Shown here in pieces: positions 57,476 through 64,000 of a stretch of DNA of 64,000 nucleotides. Source of the DNA: Melioribacter sp051488665 (GTDB lineage: Bacteria > Bacteroidota > Ignavibacteria > Ignavibacteriales > Melioribacteraceae); NCBI RefSeq assembly GCF_051488665.1, contig NZ_JBPSEG010000011.1, forward strand, positions 1-64,000. Direction: 5' to 3'. Below the pieces are notes generated by a model that did not search any database, was not told where the DNA came from, and was given only the letters and a program-made list of their open reading frames with translations. Position numbers and translations under genes: made by a program. How positions within the stretch are numbered: the first letter of the stretch is position 1; each line of letters begins with the position of its first letter.

Positions 57476-58381
57476 TCAAAAACTCGAGAGTTCTTTGAAT
57501 TCGAAATAACGATTCTGGATTTCGAGATAGCTCAGGTCTTCCAATCCTTTAGTGCTGAATTTTTCAACGCAGAAGGACGCCATTACGCTGCCGTAAATTA
57601 CAGCGCGTTTCAGATTGTCGAAACTCAGGTCGCGATTTTTATGAAGATATCCGGTAAAGCCGCCTGCGAAAGCGTCGCCCGCTCCAGTCGGATCGTTAAT
57701 ATCCTCCATAGGATAAGCGGGAGCTGAAAATATCGAATCGTCTCCGAAAAGCAATGCGCCGTGTTCGCCCTTTTTGATTATTAAATATTTCGGACCCATC
57801 TCCGATATAATCTTAGCCGCTTTAATCAAATTAGGCTGTTGGGTTAAAAGTCTCGCTTCCGAATCGTTGATAATCAAAACGTCGACTCTTTTTAATACCT
57901 TCAACAAATCATCTTTAGCTCCTTCAATCCAAAAATTCATCGTGTCGCATACTACAAATTTCGGATTGGTTAATTGATCCAGAACTTTGAGCTGCAGCGC
58001 CGGAGATATGTTGCCCAGAATAACAAAACTGCTTTTCTTTTTTTGTTCTGGAATAACAGGGTTAAAATGTTCAAACACGTTCAAATGAGTAAAAAGCGAA
58101 TCCCTCACATTTAAATCGTAATGATATTTACAGCCGTAGCGGAACGTTTTTTCGCCTTCTACTATCTGAAGTCCTTCCAGATCGATATTATGATTTTCGA
58201 GCATCCGGACGTGACGCTGTTCGAAATCGTCTCCGACTACGCCTACAATACTTACCGGAGCCGTAAAATAACTTGCAGCCAAAGAAATATAAGTAGTAGA
58301 ACCGCCCAGAGCGTTTTTAACGCTGTCAAACGGCGTTTCGATATCATCCAGACCGATTGAACCGACAACGAGTAAACTCAC
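57476..58381 (-). CDS. PfkB-family carbohydrate/nucleoside kinase
   Basis: A 301-residue ribokinase-fold kinase. The N-terminal strand is LLVVGSIGLDDIETP, and the C-terminal signature is NDPTGAGDAFAGGF with the catalytic Asp and anion hole. The substrate pocket is not diagnostic. It lies directly before mtnA, which suggests a role in methylthioadenosine or methylthioribose use, but a plain sugar or nucleoside kinase is equally possible. I start at the second GTG (58381), which has AAGGTG six bases ahead; a GTG three codons earlier lies inside that site. Confidence 0.82.
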   Translation of the reverse strand: MSLLVVGSIGLDDIETPFDSVKNALGGSTTYISLAASYFTAPVSIVGVVGDDFEQRHVRMLENHNIDLEGLQIVEGEKTFRYGCKYHYDLNVRDSLFTHLNVFEHFNPVIPEQKKKSSFVILGNISPALQLKVLDQLTNPKFVVCDTMNFWIEGAKDDLLKVLKRVDVLIINDSEARLLTQQPNLIKAAKIISEMGPKYLIIKKGEHGALLFGDDSIFSAPAYPMEDINDPTGAGDAFAGGFTGYLHKNRDLSFDNLKRAVIYGSVMASFCVEKFSTKGLEDLSYLEIQNRYFEFKELSSF

Positions 58382-58417
58382 AGTTATCACCTTTTTTTGT
58401 TTATATAAATATAGGAA

Positions 58418-58885
58418 TCATTTTCGAAATTTTATTTCGAGCAGGTCAAAAAAATGTTTTTGATTCATAAAATAATCTTCAATAATCTTTAGCGATTTGC
58501 GCTGACCCTCCCAAGGAAGCATACCGCGCGCTTCGCCGGCATCGGTCCATTTGTATTCGCAATGCTCTTTAGACAATATTATTTCCGCGCCGGCATTAAG
58601 CATTGCCGCGAATACAGGTATTAATACAATACTGTCGTTATCGTCCGAATAAAAAGAATTTACGTTCGGAACTGTCCACAACCGCAGGGGGCGCTGCCCT
58701 GTTTCTTCATAAATTTCTCTCAATGCTGTTTCGTAAGCCTTTTCGCCTTCTTTTATTTTCCCTGTCACCATCTGCCAAATCGATGGATAGAGTTCGCCTG
58801 CGGATCTTTTTAAAAGTAAAAATTCGATTCCTTCTTCTTTTTCCCTGAAGAGATGAACTTCAATCATATTCGATATTATTTTCAT
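58418..58885 (-). CDS. Nudix hydrolase
   Basis: A 155-residue Nudix protein. The Nudix box reads GKIKEGEKAYETALREIYEETG and fits Gx5Ex7REUxEExGU fully. Members cut nucleoside diphosphates linked to another group. The N-terminal part (LLLKRSAGELYPSIWQMVTG) resembles NudB-type dihydroneopterin triphosphate or dATP hydrolases. An alternative ATG six codons later is possible, and neither has a clear Shine-Dalgarno. It begins nine bases after the large outer-membrane gene. Confidence 0.87.
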   Translation of the reverse strand: MKIISNMIEVHLFREKEEGIEFLLLKRSAGELYPSIWQMVTGKIKEGEKAYETALREIYEETGQRPLRLWTVPNVNSFYSDDNDSIVLIPVFAAMLNAGAEIILSKEHCEYKWTDAGEARGMLPWEGQRKSLKIIEDYFMNQKHFFDLLEIKFRK

Positions 58886-58894
58886 AGTATGATC

Positions 58895-61800
58895 TCAAAA
58901 ATACGCTCTCGCCTCGGCGCGCATGGAATGAATTACTCTTCGTTTGCCGTAGATGCGAGCTTCGTAATTTACGGTTGTTTGTATATAATTTGTAATTCTG
59001 TAATCGAAATACGTTCTGCAAAAATAATTTTTCCCGACGATATTTCCTTTTAGTATTTCGAAAGGAATATTGTTTTCGTTCGTATTGGCGTTTATTTCAA
59101 TTCTTTCAAATTCAATTCTCAGTCTGCCCAGATTCAAGAATGAATAATTAAATTGAATAGTCTGGGAATTATCGTCGATTATAGTGGGACTCTCGGGATA
59201 ATAATCCGTGCTTCTGCCTGTTGATATCTTGAAACCCACTTCTACTTTCCGGGCAGGTTTGTACGAAAAGTTTGTCGACAATTCGTCCCTTCGAATATTA
59301 CGGGAGCGCTTGGTTATGGGAGGCGCGATATAATTATCCGCCTGATTCAAATACTCGGATTGATTGCTCAATTCTTTCAACATTCTGAATCTCAATCTTA
59401 CCGATCGTTCTTTGAGATATCCTTTTTCAACGCCGTTGCTGTATTGATTCAAACTTTTGCGCTCCAGATAACGCAGCCTTATTGAAAAATCCGAACGGTT
59501 TTTAAATAAATCCAGGTCCTGTTGAAAAAATTGAGCGCCGTTTATTGTAGTCGAATCATTAAGGAACTCAGACAGCTTGAACAGATAGATATTTGACCTA
59601 TTTCTGTCCCTGCTGTTTTCGTCGACCCGCCAGTACGTTTCGGTCGATACGGGTTTAAGATATTTACCGAAAAAGCCGTCTCTGAATTTTGAGAAATCGA
59701 TTCGTAATCTGACGTTCGATTTCAAATCGATTACGGGGAACCGTTCTTCGGTAGGAACGGTAATCAAAATAAATTCGCCGTCGTAAGAAGTCAATTCGAA
59801 TTCGCTTTCATCGGCAATACCGTTGTTATTCAAATCCCCCAGATAAATATAATTTCCGTAGCCCGTATTAACTTTAACAAAAACTTTTTCGTATTTGGCA
59901 GATTGTTCGGTAGATACCTGATAATAGATATCCCCGCTTACGGCTCTTTCGAAAAAATTAAATCTGTTTTTGGAAAGCAAAAGAAACGTCTCGCTGTTCG
60001 TAAAACCCTCGGCTAAAAATTCGTCCGTATATTTTTTATTGCGAAGACTTAAGTTCAACGACGAATTTAGAAAAGACGCCCCGTTATATTCGAGGGTCAA
60101 TTGTTTGATATCCGCTTCGGATTGTTTGATCAATCGATTATTGCGTGCGGCAAATTCTTCTCTTACCGAATAACCTCCTTTTATATTAAATGCGCCGGAG
60201 ATAAATTCGATAAACGGCGCCGCTTCTCTGTATTCATAACTGCTGTTAATCAGACTGTCGGAAACCTGTTCTTCTTTTTTTTCGAAGAGAAGATCGATGC
60301 CCGGTCGAAAATTATAAATCTTATAAAATGCGTTCCCGTTCTGGCGATTCCACATGGAATTGAGCGAACCGTTTCGGGACGAAACGTAATCCAGAGTGTA
60401 ATCGATAGTGTAATTTTTTTCGTCGGTGATAATAGCGTTGCCGAAAAAGCGGTTCGATTTGAAATTGTTTCCCTGTTTCAAGAAACCGTAACTCGAATTA
60501 AGCGTGATTTTTTCTCCCGGTTTATAAACAATTCCCGCTTCTCTTAAAAGTTGATTCCCTTTTTGAGTCGATTCGAGATTATAATACCTGTTGAATTCCA
60601 CATCGTTTATTCTGTCGAGCGTTGTATAGCGGTTGTCGATAAATCTCTCTTTAAAACTCAGTCCAATATTTCCCAAATTTATGTCGTAAAGTTTGAAATC
60701 CCTCGGTTTAATTTCGAGTTCCACAAGTCGGGCGTATCCGTAGTTGTCGTTATCGTCGAGCGAAGAAAATCTGTTTTGGTCGTAACTGCTGCCGGAGAGT
60801 TCCAGTTTAAGATTTATGCCCATTCCAAGGTCCGATACAGCCGACAAAACCGTTACCTGCTTTAATTCGGGAAGCGGTAAATAAATCAACGGCATATAAT
60901 TGCCTTTGCCGGGACCCGCATACCGGTAATTGCCCAACCCCCTTTTAACATAATCTCCTTTCGCTTCGCCGACATAGCTGAAACTCACGTTATATAACGA
61001 CGAATCGCCTCCCGGCGCGTAGAAATAATATTCAAAAAGTTCGCCGTTAATGACCGTATCTCTTTTGGCATAAATACCTTTGACGTTGCCCGCCGAATCG
61101 GTTTCCGCCAATCGAACGCCGCTTTTGTATGCATTGACTCGGGAATCGCCGGCATTTCTTAATATATTCAGGTCGTCGTCCGTCAAAGAAAGTTCAACGG
61201 GGCTGTCCTGATTGTCCGCCTCTCTGTAATATGAAATTCCGACGGCAAGCCTGTCATCGAACGCTTTCGAATTTATATTTACTCCCATAAAATTGCGGGA
61301 ATAATTCAGATCGGTATATTCGTAATCGACATGGATTCTGCTTGCGGAAGTAATAATTCTTTTCGGAGTGAATGTAATGGTTGCATTCGAATAATCGATT
61401 ATATAATCGTAATTTTCGCCTCGAGCCATTTCGATTCCGTCGAGAAATACTTTTTCGCTGCCAGCTATAATTATAACATTCCGTTCGTTATTCTGACCTG
61501 TAAGCCGGTACGGTCCCTGATCTCCGTCCGAACCGAAAAAATCAAGAGAGTTGAATTTACCCCGCGCTCCTGCAATAACCAGATTTCCTTTAACTGTCCC
61601 GTCGTCGGAGCGGATTTCGGTTTTGAATCCCTGTAATTTTTTTGTCACCCTTGAAAATTGGGAAGAATTATCGATGAAATCGATATCTCCGAAAGTTCCG
61701 GTAAAATTACGATGCCTCAGCTCGATGAACACTTTGTCGATTTCATCGAGCGTTTGAGTATTTCCTTCGGGTTGAATAGGAGTGCTTTCATCGGTAAGAG

Positions 61801-62347
61801 CTGCTATTAATTCCAGATCGTCGGACAATTTTCCGCTTAACTGCAGTCTGAGCCCGCTGTTCAATGTAAAGTCCCTGTTGGTGCCGATTGTAAAGCCTCT
61901 TATAATCGATCCGCTCTTGTTGATCTCCCTTCCGAAAATCGATTCCGCCGACAATGTTTTGGATAAAGGCTCTACTGCAATTAATGTGTCTTTCGCGCTA
62001 TCGTCGTATTTGAAAACCGGAGTTTGGCGGCGATATTCTTTTTTCAAAGAAACCGCCGTCGAGGAATAACGAATTATTAATGTATCCCCGATATTATAAC
62101 GCGTAATATCGTTAAGTTTGAACTCGCCTTTTCTGTAAGAAATCGTATATTCGTTTTTATCGAGCGGCTTGCCGTTAATTAAAATTAATTCGGAAAACGG
62201 AATTATATTAAGCGAAGAGATTTTGTAATTGTTTTTTAAACTGACCCGGAATGTATCCGATACCGTTGCCGATTGCGCGTAGAGATTCCACCCGCTCAGA
62301 AGCAACGGCAAAAGTGCGATAAGTTTTTTCGGTAATCTTAATTTCAT
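58895..62347 (-). CDS. Large outer-membrane beta-barrel protein of unknown function
   Basis: An 1150-residue exported protein. A signal peptide (KLIALLPLLLSGWNLYAQ) is followed by beta-rich sequence throughout and a final Phe, the usual barrel-insertion signal. Near residue 145 it has GSIIRGFTIGTNRDFTLN and later GTFGDIDFIDN. An EF-hand-like Ca-binding loop (YLGDLNNNGIADESEFELT) is near residue 820. It resembles large surface proteins of the Bacteroidetes/Ignavibacteria type, perhaps related in style to SprA-type channels, but I cannot name it. Confidence 0.65.
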   Translation of the reverse strand: MKLRLPKKLIALLPLLLSGWNLYAQSATVSDTFRVSLKNNYKISSLNIIPFSELILINGKPLDKNEYTISYRKGEFKLNDITRYNIGDTLIIRYSSTAVSLKKEYRRQTPVFKYDDSAKDTLIAVEPLSKTLSAESIFGREINKSGSIIRGFTIGTNRDFTLNSGLRLQLSGKLSDDLELIAALTDESTPIQPEGNTQTLDEIDKVFIELRHRNFTGTFGDIDFIDNSSQFSRVTKKLQGFKTEIRSDDGTVKGNLVIAGARGKFNSLDFFGSDGDQGPYRLTGQNNERNVIIIAGSEKVFLDGIEMARGENYDYIIDYSNATITFTPKRIITSASRIHVDYEYTDLNYSRNFMGVNINSKAFDDRLAVGISYYREADNQDSPVELSLTDDDLNILRNAGDSRVNAYKSGVRLAETDSAGNVKGIYAKRDTVINGELFEYYFYAPGGDSSLYNVSFSYVGEAKGDYVKRGLGNYRYAGPGKGNYMPLIYLPLPELKQVTVLSAVSDLGMGINLKLELSGSSYDQNRFSSLDDNDNYGYARLVELEIKPRDFKLYDINLGNIGLSFKERFIDNRYTTLDRINDVEFNRYYNLESTQKGNQLLREAGIVYKPGEKITLNSSYGFLKQGNNFKSNRFFGNAIITDEKNYTIDYTLDYVSSRNGSLNSMWNRQNGNAFYKIYNFRPGIDLLFEKKEEQVSDSLINSSYEYREAAPFIEFISGAFNIKGGYSVREEFAARNNRLIKQSEADIKQLTLEYNGASFLNSSLNLSLRNKKYTDEFLAEGFTNSETFLLLSKNRFNFFERAVSGDIYYQVSTEQSAKYEKVFVKVNTGYGNYIYLGDLNNNGIADESEFELTSYDGEFILITVPTEERFPVIDLKSNVRLRIDFSKFRDGFFGKYLKPVSTETYWRVDENSRDRNRSNIYLFKLSEFLNDSTTINGAQFFQQDLDLFKNRSDFSIRLRYLERKSLNQYSNGVEKGYLKERSVRLRFRMLKELSNQSEYLNQADNYIAPPITKRSRNIRRDELSTNFSYKPARKVEVGFKISTGRSTDYYPESPTIIDDNSQTIQFNYSFLNLGRLRIEFERIEINANTNENNIPFEILKGNIVGKNYFCRTYFDYRITNYIQTTVNYEARIYGKRRVIHSMRAEARAYF

Positions 62348-62380
62348 GACAAGGTAAAGACAAACGATATCACCTCGTGA

Positions 62381-63610
62381 TTATTCGTAGCGAAGCGCTT
62401 CTATCGGGTCGAGATTGGCTGCCTTCATAGCAGGATAAACTCCGAAGACAACGCCGACGACGGTTGTAATAATCAGACCGATTACAATCCAGTCGATCGG
62501 AAGTATAAGCGAAACGCTCAAATAGAGAGCTACAATGTTTCCGCCTATCAAACCGAGCGCAATTCCGATCAAACCGCCGAACCAGCTGAGAGCGACTGCT
62601 TCTATAACAAATTGCGTTAGAATATTCTTTTTCTGCGCTCCCACGGCTTTACGGATTCCGATTTCCTTCGTTCTTTCGGTAACGCTTACAAGCATAATAT
62701 TCATAATACCGACTCCCGCCGCAATCAACGCAATAAACGCTATAACTGCCGCGCCTAACCGGAAATATTTTGTCAATTCGTTGAACTGTTCCGTCAACTG
62801 ATCGTTTGTGACAATTTCAAAATCATTATCCTCACCGGGAGCTACTCCGCGTATTAACCTGAGAGCTCCGATTACTTCATCCATCGTTTCCTGAATCAAA
62901 TCTTTGCTCGGAGCCATTATAAGAAACGACGCCGACCTTTCCCGTCCGAAATATTTCTGAAAAACAGGCAGCGGAATACATACGAAATTATCCTGCGACT
63001 GCCCGAGCACAGTGCCGCGTTTTGCAAACGTACCGATAACTTCGAATTCGAATTTATCGACCCGTATAGTTTGTCCGACCGGACTTATATTCTTGAACAA
63101 CTTATCAACAACGTCGTGCCCGAGCACCGCCACCGGACGGCTCAATTCAACATCGGCATTGGTATACATTCTGCCGTCTTCCATTTCAAGATCGAGCGCA
63201 ACAAAATAATCGACGTTAGTGCCGGCTACATAAACAGTAGGATTGGTCTTTTCGTTACGAAAACGGACAACCCTTCCTGTAGCGTTAAGCACAATGCCAA
63301 CCGCTGCGGGTAGTTCCGTCATTTCCCTCAGTTTTTCGCCTTCATAAGGAGTTAAATCTTTTCTGTTTCTGTATTGTCTTCTCGCATGAGGACCTCCCGC
63401 CTGAAAAGCGGGATATTTCTGGACAAAAAAGTTATTGGCGCCGATTTCATTAAATGCGTCGACAATATTCTGCTGAATTGCGCTGATTGCCGTCATAACG
63501 ATTATAATCGAAAACAGTCCGATTGCAATTCCCAGAAGAGTTAAAAAAGATCTGAGTTTGCTTCCGATGATCGATTGATACGCCAGTTTAATGCTTTCCA
63601 GTATAAGCAT
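62381..63610 (-). CDS. ABC transporter permease, MacB/FtsX type
   Basis: A 409-residue permease with one N-terminal helix (LRSFLTLLGIAIGLFSIIIV), a MacB-like periplasmic domain of about 230 residues and three C-terminal helices. The end MKAANLDPIEALRYE and the GIMNIMLVSVTERTKEIGIRKAVGA segment are the family hallmarks. MacB-type systems move proteins, lipids or drugs across the envelope. No ATPase gene is visible; it may lie beyond the right edge. Its ATG overlaps the stop of the next permease gene by one base. Confidence 0.9.
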   Translation of the reverse strand: MLILESIKLAYQSIIGSKLRSFLTLLGIAIGLFSIIIVMTAISAIQQNIVDAFNEIGANNFFVQKYPAFQAGGPHARRQYRNRKDLTPYEGEKLREMTELPAAVGIVLNATGRVVRFRNEKTNPTVYVAGTNVDYFVALDLEMEDGRMYTNADVELSRPVAVLGHDVVDKLFKNISPVGQTIRVDKFEFEVIGTFAKRGTVLGQSQDNFVCIPLPVFQKYFGRERSASFLIMAPSKDLIQETMDEVIGALRLIRGVAPGEDNDFEIVTNDQLTEQFNELTKYFRLGAAVIAFIALIAAGVGIMNIMLVSVTERTKEIGIRKAVGAQKKNILTQFVIEAVALSWFGGLIGIALGLIGGNIVALYLSVSLILPIDWIVIGLIITTVVGVVFGVYPAMKAANLDPIEALRYE

Positions 63611-64000
63611 TATTCATACCTCAACGAATCGACAGGATTCAAACGCGAAGCCTTCCATGCAGGCACAAATCCGGAAATAATACCGACCAGCGCCGAAATC
63701 AAAAGCGAAATAAATACAATATGAATAGGAAGAGATGTCGGTAAAAATTGATTAATCACGAGACTCAGCGGATATGAAAGAATAATTCCGATAATTCCTC
63801 CGATCATACAAATTACAGCCGCTTCGGTTAAAAACTGCAACAGAATCGACCATGTTCTTGCGCCGATAGCTTTTCGAATTCCGATCTCCTTAGTCCTTTC
63901 GGTTACCGACACAAACATTATGTTCATAATACCGATTGCCCCGACGAAAAGGGAAAGAGCCGTAATAACAATACCGGCTATTGCGACAACACCGACCGTC
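63610..64000 (-). CDS. ABC transporter permease, MacB/FtsX type (cut by window edge)
   Basis: The last 129 or so residues of a second permease. The visible part repeats the hallmarks of its neighbour: GIMNIMFVSVTERTKEIGIRKAIGA, two more helices and the end WKASRLNPVDSLRYE. The frame is open to the window edge (upstream codons read TVGVVAIAGIVITALSLFVG), so the ATG at 63927 is internal and not the start. It forms a tandem pair with 62381-63610, as in systems where two such permeases make a heterodimer. Confidence 0.9.
   Translation of the reverse strand, partial: TVGVVAIAGIVITALSLFVGAIGIMNIMFVSVTERTKEIGIRKAIGARTWSILLQFLTEAAVICMIGGIIGIILSYPLSLVINQFLPTSLPIHIVFISLLISALVGIISGFVPAWKASRLNPVDSLRYE

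Noticed and set aside
63610..63927. Complete small protein starting at the ATG at 63927
   Set aside because: The frame remains open to the window edge and the upstream codons encode a membrane helix typical of FtsX-type permeases, so this ATG is internal.

Overview
The window looks like chromosomal DNA of a Gram-negative, low-to-mid GC bacterium of the FCB group. Evidence includes a TonB-dependent receptor with an N-terminal carboxypeptidase-regulatory-like domain, several outer-membrane barrels and lipoproteins, type 2 isopentenyl-diphosphate isomerase, a pyruvoyl-dependent arginine decarboxylase and MutS2. My best guess is Ignavibacteria (Melioribacter/Ignavibacterium-like); this comes from gene content and protein style, not from a database search. 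Many genes have clear purine-rich Shine-Dalgarno sequences, and TTG starts are common (cvpA, fni, the prenyl synthase, tyrS, pdaD).

Layout. Positions 1-7.2 kb (minus): a cut-off secreted protein, the biotin carboxyl carrier and biotin carboxylase of an acyl-CoA carboxylase, mutS2, cvpA, yqeY, then an ExbB-ExbD-ExbD energiser operon with its own terminator. 7.4-9.1 kb: a short-chain dehydrogenase and a secreted nuclease/phosphatase. 9.1-11.9 kb (plus): polA. 11.9-23.2 kb (minus): a tightly packed ten-gene run with a methyltransferase, a secreted unknown, fni, a prenyl diphosphate synthase, HPr, enzyme I, phosphoglucose/phosphomannose isomerase, a metallopeptidase-propeller-barrel protein, a PQQ-like lipoprotein and a PEGA protein. 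23.4-25.3 kb: two secreted unknowns. 25.5-28.8 kb (plus): smpB, tyrS, pdaD, terC. 28.7-33.4 kb (minus): a TPP-riboswitch operon with TonB-dependent receptor, thiamine pyrophosphokinase and a sodium:solute symporter, which reads as a complete thiamine-uptake unit. 33.4-36.2 kb: a lytic transglycosylase lipoprotein with seven LysM repeats. 36.3-39.3 kb: an ABC permease, an ABC ATPase with degenerate catalytic motifs, and a carboxyltransferase that probably partners the biotin subunits at the start of the window.

39.5-53.0 kb is the most unusual part. A 553-bp segment (last codons of aroC plus most of a metallo-beta-lactamase-fold gene) occurs twice as a direct repeat with about 23 mismatches and no indels (39469-40021 and 52404-52956). 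Between the copies lie 12.4 kb that interrupt an otherwise continuous aroC-MBL-ABC-pccB gene run. This island carries a frameshifted transaldolase, a SmtB/CadC-type metal sensor with a near-perfect 14-2-14 operator, a CzcCBA/CusCBA-type efflux pump, a PII-like protein, two small membrane-anchored unknowns, a Zn/Cd/Pb-type P1B ATPase, and a decayed right end (AAA ATPase relic and IS200-like transposase relic). It resembles an integrated metal-resistance element.

52.9-64 kb (minus): aroC, a DegP/DegQ-type protease, recO, mtnA, a PfkB-family kinase, a Nudix hydrolase, a 1150-residue outer-membrane protein and two tandem MacB/FtsX-type ABC permeases, the last one cut by the window edge. No tRNA, rRNA or CRISPR array was seen.
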